A DNA stretch of 64,000 nt, from contig NZ_LT707065.1 of assembly GCF_900156745.1 (NCBI RefSeq), forward strand, positions 4,402,001-4,466,000, in the 5' to 3' direction. The DNA is from Achromobacter sp. MFA1 R4. GTDB taxonomy: Bacteria > Pseudomonadota > Gammaproteobacteria > Burkholderiales > Burkholderiaceae_B. Shown here piece by piece: positions 35,220-43,773 of the stretch (positions are counted from its first letter, which is position 1; every line of letters begins with the position of its first letter). The position numbers and the translations under genes were made by a program. The notes under the pieces were generated by a model, which saw only the letters and a list, made by a program, of their open reading frames with translations, had not been told where the DNA came from and searched no databases.

Positions 35220-35591
35220 ATGACCGCAAAGCGACTTTTCACCTGGACTTTCTTCTTCGCGCTGTTCGTCGTGCTGGTGGCCTTGTTCTGGCGCCAGCTT
35301 TTTGATCAGACGCCGCCGTCGCTGCGCGAGCTGGGCGGGCACCCGGTGGGCGGCGACGCGCACATCTACGGCGAGTCGCCGCGGCTCGACGGCATGGCCG
35401 ACCGCGCGCTGCTGGCCGATGCGCAACGCGGCAATCCGGGCGCTCAGTACATGCAGGGCCTCATCATGGAGCACTACGACATGAAGGAGGCGCTGCGCTG
35501 GTACGAGGCGGCCGCGGCGCAGGGCTACGAACTGGCGGCGCAGCGTCTTGAGGCGTTGCGGCAGGCACCCGCGTCCGCGTCCGCGCAATAG
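35220..35591 (+). CDS. Sel1-repeat-like membrane-anchored protein
   Basis: A 123-residue protein with one N-terminal membrane segment (about residues 7-25). A helical pair, ADAQRGNPGAQYMQGLIMEHYDMKEALRWYEAAAAQGYELAAQRLE, matches one to two Sel1-like repeats (A-x-x-G-...-A-x-x-Y-x-x-A). Sel1 proteins are scaffolds for protein contacts. The start at 35220 is preferred; a TTG at 35172 overlapping the previous stop is in frame but adds a cysteine-rich stretch not expected here. Role unknown. Confidence 0.75.
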   Translation: MTAKRLFTWTFFFALFVVLVALFWRQLFDQTPPSLRELGGHPVGGDAHIYGESPRLDGMADRALLADAQRGNPGAQYMQGLIMEHYDMKEALRWYEAAAAQGYELAAQRLEALRQAPASASAQ

Positions 35592-35600
35592 CGATTCCCT

Positions 35601-36959
35601 TTGAACGCGACCGCGCAACACGCCCGTTTCGTGTCCGGCCCGCTCGGCGGGCACGTCCTCGAAATGATCCTGACCGGCTGGGCAAGCATGCTGGCCGTGT
35701 TTGCCGTGGAATTCCTGTCGCTGCTGTACCTGGGCACGCTGGAGGACGAGGCGGTGCTGGGCGCGGTGGGATTCGGGTCCATGACGCAGTTCACCATCAT
35801 CGCCGTCTGCATCGGCGTGACGGTGGGCGGCGCGGCCCTGGTGTCGCGGGCGTTGGGCGCGCAGGACGTGGCCCGGGCGCGCGCGCTGGCGGGCGCGTCC
35901 CTGATCCTGATGGCCGCCACCGCGTTGGCGGCCGGCGCGGTGTTTCTTGCGGCGATCGGTCCGTTCACCGCCGCCAACGGCCTGGCCGAGGACGTGCGCG
36001 CGCATCTGCTGTCGTATGTGCTCATCACCACGCCGTTCGCGGTGGTCATGGGCATCGGCATGATGCTGTCCAACCTGCTGCGCGCGGCGGGCCATGGACG
36101 GCAATCCATGTGGGTGCTGCTGGCGGGCACCGGCACGGTCGCCGTGCTCGATCCCATCGTCATCTTCGTGCTGGACGGCGGCATGGTGGGCATCGCATGG
36201 GCGAGCGGCGCGGGGCGCCTGGCCACCGTGGCGCTGGGCGCCTGGCTGGTGTTTCGCAAGCACCGGCTGGTCGCATGGCCGGCGCTCGGGCAACTGCGTG
36301 AGCACCTGGCCGCGATCGGCGCCATCGCCCTGCCGGCCGCGCTGACCACCTTGGCCACGCCGGCGGCGGTGATCTTCACCGTGTCCACGTATGCCAGCTT
36401 CGGCCCCAGCGTGCTGGCCGGCGCCACGGTCGTGGACCGGCTGCTGCAACTGGCGTATTCGCTGTTTTTCGTGCTGCCCGGCGCCATCGGGCCGATACTC
36501 GGACAGAACCTGGGCGCCGGCCAGTGGGACCGCGTCAGGCAGACCGCCGGCCTGGCGGCGCGCTGGGCGCTGCTGTACGGGTTTTCGGCGGCGGTCGGGC
36601 TGGCGATCCTGGCGCCGTGGATGCCGGATATCTTCCGGGTCACCGGACCGGGGCGCGACCTGATCGTCTTTTTCTGCCGCTACGGCAGCTTTGCCTGGGC
36701 GTTGAATGCGCTGTTCTTCGTGTCGATCGCCGTGTTCAACAACCTGGGATACGCCACGTATTCAACTGTCATCGGCTGGCTGCGCGCCACGATCGGCACC
36801 GTGCCCTTCGTCTGGCTGGGCGCTCGCCTGGGCGGGCCGGAAGGGGTGATGCTGGGGCAGATGGGCGGCTTTGCGCTGTTCAGCCTGATCGCGATGGCGC
36901 TGTGCCGGCGCGTGCTGCGCGCGCCGCCCGCGGGATTCGCGCCGGTCGCGCCGACCTGA
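35601..36959 (+). CDS. MATE-family efflux transporter
   Basis: A 452-residue integral membrane protein with 12 predicted membrane segments in two similar halves. MATE features are the early VFAVEFLSLLYLG, GVTVGGAALVSRALGAQD and the later VLPGAIGPILGQNLGAGQWDRVRQT, which matches the GQNLGAG motif of the second half. Such proteins expel drugs or metabolites using Na+ or H+. The TTG at 35601 gives the usual N-terminal length but has no strong ribosome site, so the exact start is uncertain. It lies 9 bases after the Sel1-like gene. Confidence 0.9.
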   Translation: MNATAQHARFVSGPLGGHVLEMILTGWASMLAVFAVEFLSLLYLGTLEDEAVLGAVGFGSMTQFTIIAVCIGVTVGGAALVSRALGAQDVARARALAGASLILMAATALAAGAVFLAAIGPFTAANGLAEDVRAHLLSYVLITTPFAVVMGIGMMLSNLLRAAGHGRQSMWVLLAGTGTVAVLDPIVIFVLDGGMVGIAWASGAGRLATVALGAWLVFRKHRLVAWPALGQLREHLAAIGAIALPAALTTLATPAAVIFTVSTYASFGPSVLAGATVVDRLLQLAYSLFFVLPGAIGPILGQNLGAGQWDRVRQTAGLAARWALLYGFSAAVGLAILAPWMPDIFRVTGPGRDLIVFFCRYGSFAWALNALFFVSIAVFNNLGYATYSTVIGWLRATIGTVPFVWLGARLGGPEGVMLGQMGGFALFSLIAMALCRRVLRAPPAGFAPVAPT

Positions 36960-37040
36960 GCCGCGCCGGGCCGGCGCCGGTTCGATTTCGGCCGCCGGTC
37001 GCGGTACGATCCCGGCTGACTTCGATTTTTCAGGAAAGCC

Positions 37041-38537
37041 ATGCGCCAGAGTTCCCTACGTCCTCGAATCGACAGCTTTTCCCGCGTGCTGCTGGCCGCT
37101 GCGTTGAGCGCCGCCGCCGCGGGCGCCGCGCACGCGCAGTCGCCCGGGTCGGCGACCGGGTCGCGCGTCCAGACGCCCGCGCCGGAACAGCCGCAGCCGG
37201 TCCTCAAGCCCAAGCGCAGCTTCGACGACACCCCGGCCCCGGCCGCCGCAGCTGCGCCCGCCGCCGCAGCCACGCCCGCACCCGCGGCCGCGCCTGCTGC
37301 CCCCGCGGCTGCGGCCGCCGCGCCCACCGTCATCGTCCCCACCGAACTCGACACCAAGGCCTGCATCGCCAAGCTGCGCAAGGGCGCCACGGCCAACGGC
37401 CTGACCGTCGCCGACTGGGACAAGTACACCGCCAACGCCACGCTGCTGCCCACGACCGTCGCCTCGGCCAAGGGCCAGCCCGAAGGCCGTGAAAGCTGGT
37501 GGGACTACATCGCCAAGACGGTGGACGACGAGCGCGTGCAGGACGGCAAGGCCGTGCTGGCCAAATACGGCGCCCAGCTTGGCGCCATCAGCCAGCAGTA
37601 CCAGGTCGATCCCGCGACGCTGGTCGCCATCTTCGGCATCGAAACCAACTACGGCCGCCAGGTCGGCAAGACCGACGTGCTCAACGCGTGGTTGACCCGC
37701 GCGTGCACCGAGAACAAGACGCTCTGGGAAAAGAACGCCTACGCCTCCGTGCGCCTGCTGCGCGACGGCACCGTGCCCGCCGACAAGTTCGTCGGCTCCT
37801 GGAGCGGCGCTTTCGGCATGACGCAATTCATCCCGACCTCGTTCTACGAACTGGCCGCCGACGGCGACGGCGACGGCCGCATCGATCTCTACAACTCGCT
37901 GCCCGATGCGCTGGCCTCCACGGCCAACCACCTGCGCAAGCGCCGCGCCCAGTGGACGCACGGCCTGCCGGCCGTGGTCGAGGTGCGCGTGCCCGCCGAA
38001 CTGGCCGCCGCGATTCCGCCCGAGCCCGACGCCGAATACGTCGGCTCGCAAGACCGCCGCACCATCGCCCAGTGGGCACAGGCCGGCGTCAAGCAGGGCG
38101 ACGGCTCGGTGCTGAAACTGCCCTCGGGCAATGACCAGCAGGCGTACCTTTTCGCACCCACCGGCGCGCGCGGCCCGGTGTTCCTGGCCACCGTGAACTT
38201 CGACGCCATCCTGCACTACAACCAGTCGCGCCGCTACGGCCTGGCCGTGTCGCTGCTGCTGAACCGCCTGCAGGGCGGCCCGGCGCTTGCGACCGCCTGG
38301 CCCACCGACGATCCCGGCCTGTCGCGGGCGCAGATCAAGGAGCTCCAGGAACAGCTCTACGGCCGCGGCCATGACATCGGCGTGGCCGACGGCATTCCCG
38401 GCGCCAAGACGCGGGACGCGGTGCGCGCCGAGCAGGCGCGGCTCAACCTGCCGCAGGACGGCCGCGTCGGCAAGCGCATCCTGGATGCGCTCAAGGCCGA
38501 CCAGCCCGCGGCCATGCGGGCCTATCCGGCGCAATGA
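37041..38537 (+). CDS. lytic murein transglycosylase (family 3) with peptidoglycan-binding domain
   Basis: A 498-residue exported enzyme that cleaves the glycan strand of peptidoglycan. A signal peptide (about 1-32) is followed by a Pro/Ala-rich linker (about 60-98). The MltB-like catalytic domain (about 105-410) has E201 in IFGIETNYGR, GAFGMTQFIPTSFYELAADGDGD and a NSLPDALASTANHLRK block. A C-terminal peptidoglycan-binding helical domain begins at LSRAQIKELQEQLYGRGHDIGVADGIPGAKTRDAVR. The combination is typical of soluble family-3 transglycosylases of Bordetella relatives. No lipobox is visible, so it is probably periplasmic rather than anchored. Confidence 0.92.
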   Translation: MRQSSLRPRIDSFSRVLLAAALSAAAAGAAHAQSPGSATGSRVQTPAPEQPQPVLKPKRSFDDTPAPAAAAAPAAAATPAPAAAPAAPAAAAAAPTVIVPTELDTKACIAKLRKGATANGLTVADWDKYTANATLLPTTVASAKGQPEGRESWWDYIAKTVDDERVQDGKAVLAKYGAQLGAISQQYQVDPATLVAIFGIETNYGRQVGKTDVLNAWLTRACTENKTLWEKNAYASVRLLRDGTVPADKFVGSWSGAFGMTQFIPTSFYELAADGDGDGRIDLYNSLPDALASTANHLRKRRAQWTHGLPAVVEVRVPAELAAAIPPEPDAEYVGSQDRRTIAQWAQAGVKQGDGSVLKLPSGNDQQAYLFAPTGARGPVFLATVNFDAILHYNQSRRYGLAVSLLLNRLQGGPALATAWPTDDPGLSRAQIKELQEQLYGRGHDIGVADGIPGAKTRDAVRAEQARLNLPQDGRVGKRILDALKADQPAAMRAYPAQ

Positions 38538-38625
38538 GCGGGCCGCGCGGATGAGGGTTAGGCTGGAGTGCGTGGCGCCGTCCTGGCCGGTATGATCGGC
38601 AGGTCCGCCACCGCTCTCGACAACC

Positions 38626-39171
38626 ATGCCGTCCGCCGAGTTTCCCGACGATTTCCAGACCCTGCGCCTGCGCGCCCGCCGCATGTCCCAGGCGCATCTG
38701 CCATTCATGATCGAAATGCACGCCAATGCCGACCTGATGCAGTCCATGGGCGGCACGCGCGACGCGGCGTCCAGCCGCCGCTACGTGGCGCAGAACATCG
38801 TGCACTGGACCGAGCACGGCTACGGCATGTATGTGCTGGAAGACCGCGACACCGGCTTGCCCGCCGGCCGGGCGGGGCTGAAAGCCTCGACGTCGCCCGG
38901 TCGCGCGGGCGTCGAGCTGGCCTATGCCTTGCATCCCGACTGCTGGGGCAAGGGGTTTGCGCCGGAGATTTCCCGCGCGCTGATCGCGCTGGGATTCCGC
39001 CTGCTGCCGGTGGATGTGCTGGGCGCCGTGGCGCTGCGGTCCAATGTGGCGTCGCAGCGGGTCATGGAAAAGACCGGGCTGCGCTACGTCGGCATGACCG
39101 GCGACACGCCCGAGCCCAAGGTCTGCTACGAAATCCGGCGCGTGGACTGGCGCAGGCTGGAAGGCGTGTGA
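38626..39171 (+). CDS. GNAT family N-acetyltransferase (RimJ/RimL type)
   Basis: A 181-residue acetyltransferase. TLRLRARRMSQAHLPFMIEM is the usual first strand-helix of the ribosomal-protein-alanine type. VELAYALHPDCWGKGFAPEISRALIALGF includes the acetyl-CoA binding segment (G-K-G-F-A). NVASQRVMEKTGLRYVG is motif B. The substrate is unknown; relatives acetylate protein N-termini or small amines. It lies alone between the transglycosylase and a small cysteine protein gene. Confidence 0.9.
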   Translation: MPSAEFPDDFQTLRLRARRMSQAHLPFMIEMHANADLMQSMGGTRDAASSRRYVAQNIVHWTEHGYGMYVLEDRDTGLPAGRAGLKASTSPGRAGVELAYALHPDCWGKGFAPEISRALIALGFRLLPVDVLGAVALRSNVASQRVMEKTGLRYVGMTGDTPEPKVCYEIRRVDWRRLEGV

Positions 39172-39202
39172 GCCGCCAGCCGCGCGGCGCTAACATGGCG
39201 CG

Positions 39203-39436
39203 ATGAGCACCAGGAAATCCACTGCCGGCAAATCCGGCGCCGGCCGCGCCACGGCAACGCCCGTTGCCGTTCCCGCCGACGACCCGCCGCCCGTTGCGCC
39301 CGAGCGCCCCGCGCCCGACGAATGCTGCCACAGCGGCTGCATCCCCTGCGTCTATGACCTCTACGACGAAGCCATGGACCGCTATCGGGACGCGTTGAAG
39401 GCCTGGCGCGCCCGGCACGAGCCGCAGCAGCCCTGA
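39203..39436 (+). CDS. oxidoreductase-like-domain small protein
   Basis: A 77-residue protein whose C-terminal half DECCHSGCIPCVYDLYDEAMDRYRDALKAW is a very good match to the small cysteine-rich oxidoreductase-like domain: four cysteines in CC-x3-C-x2-C followed by the Asp-Leu-Tyr helix. The same domain occurs at the end of some eukaryotic proteins and as stand-alone betaproteobacterial proteins. The N-terminal 35 residues are Ala/Pro-rich. Its biochemical role is not established. Confidence 0.85.
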   Translation: MSTRKSTAGKSGAGRATATPVAVPADDPPPVAPERPAPDECCHSGCIPCVYDLYDEAMDRYRDALKAWRARHEPQQP

Positions 39437-39468
39437 ACGCCCCGAGCGCCCTGAACGCCCCGCAGCGA

Positions 39469-39906
39469 TCAGCTCGGCAGCTTCATGTGGATGATGGGAA
39501 ACGGACGGCCCGCGTCGTCGTAGGCCGAGCGGCCCACGTCCTCGAAACCGTAGTGCTTGTAGAAGCCGTGCGCCTGCGGATTCTGCTCATTCACGTCGAC
39601 CAGCAGCGTGCCGTGCAGCGAGCGCGCGAAATTCAGCAGGCGCCGGCCGGCGCCCTTGCCGCGCTTGTTGGCATCGACGAACAGCATCTCGACCTTGTTG
39701 CCGGCCAGGCCCATGAAGCCGGCCACCTCGCCGGCATCGTCCTCGCAGACCCAGACCCTCACCGATGGCAGGTAGGTGTTGAGCACCTGAGGGTACATGG
39801 CCTGGATTTCCTTTTCGGAAAGGAAAGTATGGGTGGGGCGTACCGAGCGGAGCCAGATATCCACCAAGGCCAGATCGTCGCCGTGGTTGCGTTCTCGGAT
39901 GTTCAT
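39469..39906 (-). CDS. GNAT family acetyltransferase, YjaB-like
   Basis: A 145-residue acetyltransferase close in length and pattern to E. coli YjaB. It has IRERNHGDDLALVDIWLRSVRPTHTFLS at the start, VEMLFVDANKRGKGAGRRLLNFA as the acetyl-CoA loop and VDVNEQNPQAHGFYKHYGFEDVGRS as motif B with the conserved Tyr. The substrate is unknown. It is convergent with the preceding small gene and 46 bases upstream of the M14 peptidase stop. Confidence 0.88.
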   Translation of the reverse strand: MNIRERNHGDDLALVDIWLRSVRPTHTFLSEKEIQAMYPQVLNTYLPSVRVWVCEDDAGEVAGFMGLAGNKVEMLFVDANKRGKGAGRRLLNFARSLHGTLLVDVNEQNPQAHGFYKHYGFEDVGRSAYDDAGRPFPIIHMKLPS

Positions 39907-39952
39907 TTCTTATTGATTCTGTAGGTCGTGTGCCGATGGCGGTCCTTGGCCG

Positions 39953-41692
39953 CTAAAGCCCTGCGCGATAGATGTCGGTGGCCGCCAGGACGGTTTCCAT
40001 CTGCACAGTATGCGCGAAAACGAAACGGTCGCCGTAGACCGTTTCATCCGGAAACTCCGAAATCAGCGCCATCGGCAGGTCTTCGCGGTCGGTTTCCGTG
40101 ATCTGCACCGGAATCCCGTTCAGCACGTCAAAGCCCGTTTCGAGCGCATGCGCGTGGAACAGTTCCAGTTGGCGGGCATTGAACCGCACCAGGTCCGGCA
40201 CGTTGCGGGCCAGGCGCGCGGTGACGCCTTCGATCAGGCGGCGTGCGCGTTCAGCCCATCCCGGATGATGGCGCAGCACCAGGAAAAAGCCCTTGGGAAT
40301 GGTCCACAGCTCGAAGTGGCGCGGAAGGTAGCCCGACAGCGGGCGCGTCCATTCGTGCGCGGGATAGCCGTGCAGGTTGATGTGAAGCTGCGCGCCGCTG
40401 ATGGCGTGCGCCTGGTGCCGGCCATCGCGTTCGAAGAACGGCGCGCGCTCGCGGTACGCGATGTCGTCACCCAGCGCGCTGTAGCGCGACGCGTGCAGCA
40501 TGTGGCGGGGATGCTGTTCGCGCAGCCGGTTAAAGAGCGCGTAGCCATCGGGGTTCTCGGAAGCGATCAGCGCGAAATGCGCATCGCCGCGCGCGGCCAG
40601 GGTCTGCGCCGCGCGCAGCGCACCCACGACGCCCGAGGTCTCGTTGGCGTGCTGCGCGCCTGAAATGAAGACGGCCGGACCCGGGCCGCGCACGTAGGTG
40701 CCCAGCACCGGACGGCCCTGGCGGGACATCGCCTGGAAGGTGTCGCCGCCGAATGCCGCCATGCATCCGGCGATCTGCGCGGCCGACAGCGGTTCGCGCG
40801 CCTGCGCCAGCGGCTGCGCGGGCAGCGACGGGATCACGGGCGCCACGGGCGCGAAGGTCTCCACCGAGATCTGCACGCGCGCCGCGCCGTCGTGGCGCCG
40901 GATGTCGGGAATGATCTGGCCGGGCTGCAGGCCGCGATCGCCGGACGGGCGGCCCGAGTGCTGCTGGAAGTGCTCCAGCAGCGAGAAATAGATGTCCTCG
41001 TGCAGCGCCTCGAAGGTGCTGACGATTTCCTCGTCCACCGGCAGCGCGAAGTCGATGCCTGGCAGGTCCACGCGGATTTCCAGCCGGTCGAAGTAAGGCT
41101 CGTGCGCGCCCCACGCATGGTTGCGCACGGTGTCCATGATGCTGCGAAAGAGCAGTTGGTATTCGGTGGCCTGCGCGGCATCGGTCCGCACGACGCCGTC
41201 CGCATCGCGCACGCGCAGCCAGCCCGTGGGCGACAGTTCCGGCGTGCCGTCGGGCGCGTGCCCGAGCGCGTTGGGCGCGAACACGCGGGTGTCGACCTTG
41301 CGGCCGTCGGCGTACGTCAGGCTGACGTCGTAGTGCAGGTCGTCGGCGCCGGGCAGCAGGGTCACGCGCACGCCCTGCAGCAGGGCGACCAGCGGATACG
41401 CCTCGAGCGTGAAGCGCTTGGCCTGCGCATGTTCGTGCAGCGGATAGCGGATCTCGGCCGACAACAGCCCCTCGCGCTCCACCTCTTCAAGAAAGTAATG
41501 CAGCAAGGGCTTGTAGGCGCTGCGAAAGCGCGCCTTGACGCCAGCCTGTTCCAGCCGGGCCTGCGCCGCGCGGCGGGCCGCCACGTCCTCGAACAGCCAG
41601 CCTTCCACGACCGCGCCGCGCCAGGCCGGCGACAGGTAGGCGTGCGTCCACGCGTCCAGCGTGCGGTCGAATGTCTTTTCCAGCAACGTCAT
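39953..41692 (-). CDS. M14 family zinc metallocarboxypeptidase
   Basis: A 579-residue protein. The C-terminal half is an M14 carboxypeptidase domain: H348-x-x-E351 in SGAQHANETSG binds zinc with a later histidine (LHINLHGYPAHEW, about 437-441), and substrate-binding residues sit in IASENPDGYALFNR. The N-terminal half (about 1-330) has no family I recognise. There is no signal peptide, so it probably acts in the cytoplasm. As the last gene of the peptide ABC operon it would trim imported peptides from the C-terminus. Confidence 0.87.
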   Translation of the reverse strand: MTLLEKTFDRTLDAWTHAYLSPAWRGAVVEGWLFEDVAARRAAQARLEQAGVKARFRSAYKPLLHYFLEEVEREGLLSAEIRYPLHEHAQAKRFTLEAYPLVALLQGVRVTLLPGADDLHYDVSLTYADGRKVDTRVFAPNALGHAPDGTPELSPTGWLRVRDADGVVRTDAAQATEYQLLFRSIMDTVRNHAWGAHEPYFDRLEIRVDLPGIDFALPVDEEIVSTFEALHEDIYFSLLEHFQQHSGRPSGDRGLQPGQIIPDIRRHDGAARVQISVETFAPVAPVIPSLPAQPLAQAREPLSAAQIAGCMAAFGGDTFQAMSRQGRPVLGTYVRGPGPAVFISGAQHANETSGVVGALRAAQTLAARGDAHFALIASENPDGYALFNRLREQHPRHMLHASRYSALGDDIAYRERAPFFERDGRHQAHAISGAQLHINLHGYPAHEWTRPLSGYLPRHFELWTIPKGFFLVLRHHPGWAERARRLIEGVTARLARNVPDLVRFNARQLELFHAHALETGFDVLNGIPVQITETDREDLPMALISEFPDETVYGDRFVFAHTVQMETVLAATDIYRAGL

Positions 41693-41732
41693 GCTCGGTG
41701 TTCCTTCCGGCCGCTCGGGCCGGATCGATATT

Positions 41733-42599
41733 TCAGACCTTGCCGGTCGGGTCCAGGCGGTCGCGCAGCCAGTCGCCCAGCAGATTCAGGCCCAGCACGG
41801 TCAACATGATGGCCAGGCCGGGAAAGACGCTGACCCACCAGGCCGTCTGCATATACGTGCGGCCGTCGGCAAGCATACCGCCCCAGCTCGGGATCATGGG
41901 ATCGACGCCCAGGCCCAGGAAGGTCAGGCTGCTTTCCAGCAGGATGTTGTTGGCCACGTTCAGGGTCATCAGGATCACCAGCGGCCCCAGCAGGTTCGGC
42001 ACGATGTGGTGGCGGATCATCGCCAGGTCGCGCACGCCGAAGGCGCGCGCGGCCAGCACGAACTCGCGCTCGCGCAGGGCCAGCACCTGCGCGCGCACCA
42101 GCCGGGCGTACTGCACCCATTGCGACACGATCATGAAGAAGATGACGTTGAACAGGCCCCCGCCCAGGATGGCGATGAACGTGATCGCGACCAGGATGAA
42201 GGGCAGGGCGAGCTGCACGTCGGCAAAGCGCATGACGATCATGTCCCAGAAACCGCGGTAGTAGCCCGCGATCAGGCCCATGACGATGCCCAGCAGCGCG
42301 CCGCCCAGCACGGACGCAAAGCCCACCAGCAGCGAGATCTTGCCGCCGACGATCACGCGCGCCAGCACGTCGCGGCCCAGCGGGTCGGTGCCGAAGGGAT
42401 GGGCGGCGGACGCGAAAGGCGCCATCAGGCGGCCGGCCAGGTCCATCGATTCGCCGCCATCCGGAAAGAGCCAGCCCGAGGCCAGCACCAGCAGGACCAT
42501 GACGCCGGTCAACAGCGCGCCCAGCACGAATTCCAGCGAGCGGTAGCGGCTGCGCGGTTTGACGGCCTTCGGGGCCGCGGGGGAAGTGGTTGTCTGCAT
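41733..42599 (-). CDS. ABC transporter permease, DppC-like
   Basis: A 288-residue permease. The N-terminal membrane segment is followed by HPFGTDPLGRDVLARVIVGGKISLLVG, the classic DppC pattern, and an EAA loop (EREFVLAARAFGVRDLAMIRHH). The four later membrane segments are complete. It lies 40 bases after the peptidase start, 5 bases from the DppB-like gene, and pairs with it as the channel of the peptide importer. Confidence 0.93.
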   Translation of the reverse strand: MQTTTSPAAPKAVKPRSRYRSLEFVLGALLTGVMVLLVLASGWLFPDGGESMDLAGRLMAPFASAAHPFGTDPLGRDVLARVIVGGKISLLVGFASVLGGALLGIVMGLIAGYYRGFWDMIVMRFADVQLALPFILVAITFIAILGGGLFNVIFFMIVSQWVQYARLVRAQVLALREREFVLAARAFGVRDLAMIRHHIVPNLLGPLVILMTLNVANNILLESSLTFLGLGVDPMIPSWGGMLADGRTYMQTAWWVSVFPGLAIMLTVLGLNLLGDWLRDRLDPTGKV

Positions 42600-42604
42600 G
42601 ATGC

Positions 42605-43528
42605 TCAGCGCGTGCGGATACGGGGATCGACGATGCCGTAGGCGATGTCGACGATCAGGTTGACCAGGACGATGACGGTGGCCAGCACGGTGACCGTGCC
42701 TTGCAGCACCGGATAGTCGCGGCCGGAAATGGCGTCGAACGCCAGCGTGCCCAGCCCCGGCCAGTTAAAGACCATCTCGATCACGACGATGCCGCCGATC
42801 AGGCCGCCGAACTGCAGGCCCAGGTAGGTGATCAGCGGAATGGCGCAATTGCGCAGCGCGTGCTTGTACAGCACCACGCGTTCCTTCAGGCCCTTGCTGC
42901 GCGCCACCATGATGTACTGCGCGGACAGCGTCTCCAGCATCGTCGTGCGCACCAGCCGGATGTTGGTGGCGCTGAGGATGATCGCCATGGTCAGCGACGG
43001 CAGCACCAGGCTCGCCGGCCCGCTCCATCCCGAAGGCGGCAGCAGCGGGAACGTGATCGACAGCAGCAGCACCAGCATCAGCGCCAGCCAGAAGTTGGGA
43101 AACGACAGTCCCACCAGCGACAGGATGCGGATCGCCTGGTCCGTGGGCTTGCCGCGCTTGATGGCGGCCTGGATGCCCAGCGGCAGCGAGATCAGGATCG
43201 ACACGATCAGGGACGTGAACGCGAGCATCAGCGTGGCGGGCAGGGCATCGCCAATCAGCTTGGCCACCGACGTGCCGCCCATGAAGCTGCGCCCGAAATC
43301 GCCGTGCAATAGGCCCTGCATGTACGACAGGTACTGCTCGTGGAACGGCCGGTTCAGCCCGAGCGCCTGGCGGATGTTGGCCAGGTCTTGCTCCGTCACA
43401 CTGCCCGAACCCTGGCTGAGCATCAGCGCGGGGTCGCCGGTCAGGCGCACGGCATAAGAGACAAGCAGCGTCACGGCCACGATCACGAAGATCGCCTGCA
43501 ACACGCGTTTGATGAGAAATCCGGTCAT
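42605..43528 (-). CDS. ABC transporter permease, DppB-like
   Basis: A 307-residue permease starting FLIKRVLQAIFVIVAVTLLVSYAVRLTGDP, the DppB/GsiC N-terminus. It has six membrane segments and an EAA loop (LSAQYIMVARSKGLKERVVLYKHAL). It is part of the six-gene importer operon. A 245-base gap separates it from the binding-protein gene upstream. That gap contains the REP-like repeats and a 21-bp-spaced direct repeat, which may stabilise the upstream message or hold an internal promoter. Confidence 0.93.
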   Translation of the reverse strand: MTGFLIKRVLQAIFVIVAVTLLVSYAVRLTGDPALMLSQGSGSVTEQDLANIRQALGLNRPFHEQYLSYMQGLLHGDFGRSFMGGTSVAKLIGDALPATLMLAFTSLIVSILISLPLGIQAAIKRGKPTDQAIRILSLVGLSFPNFWLALMLVLLLSITFPLLPPSGWSGPASLVLPSLTMAIILSATNIRLVRTTMLETLSAQYIMVARSKGLKERVVLYKHALRNCAIPLITYLGLQFGGLIGGIVVIEMVFNWPGLGTLAFDAISGRDYPVLQGTVTVLATVIVLVNLIVDIAYGIVDPRIRTR

Positions 43529-43570
43529 AAGGCGCCGCGCCGGCTTACGCCGTCGCGGATCGGTAATGTT

Positions 43571-43605
43571 AATGCTGTAACGAGCATCGTCAATGCTTCA
43601 ACGAG
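43571..43605. repeat. direct repeat with 21-bp period upstream of DppB-like gene
   Basis: AATGCTGTAACGAG (43571-43584) and AATGCTTCAACGAG (43592-43605) differ at two bases and start exactly 21 bases apart, two helical turns. It lies just ahead of the permease gene and may be a regulator site or a small duplication. Confidence 0.45.
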
Positions 43606-43626
43606 GCGCTATCCCAGTGGGATGCC

Positions 43627-43694
43627 GCGGATCCGGGCTCCGCCGGTCCGCAGGCATGCCCCCTGGGGGGAAGCGCGCAGCGCTTCGGGGGGGG
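43627..43694. repeat. REP-like GC-rich repeat, copy 1
   Basis: A 68-base unit containing palindromic pieces (CCCCCTGGGGGG and AAGCGC-GCA-GCGCTT). It is nearly identical to the unit at 43705-43771. It lies in the operon between the binding-protein gene and the permease genes. Such intergenic repeats are common in Bordetella/Achromobacter genomes and can stabilise the upstream mRNA. Confidence 0.75.
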
Positions 43695-43704
43695 CGTCTC
43701 CTTC

Positions 43705-43771
43705 GCGGATCCGGCTTTGCCGGTCCGCAGGCATGCCCCCTGGGGGGAAGCGCGCAGCGCTTCGGGGGGGG
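43705..43771. repeat. REP-like GC-rich repeat, copy 2
   Basis: The second copy of the 68-base unit, 10 bases from the first. The differences are confined to about four bases in the left arm. It ends 2 bases before the binding-protein stop codon on the minus strand. Confidence 0.75.
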
Positions 43772-43773
43772 AT

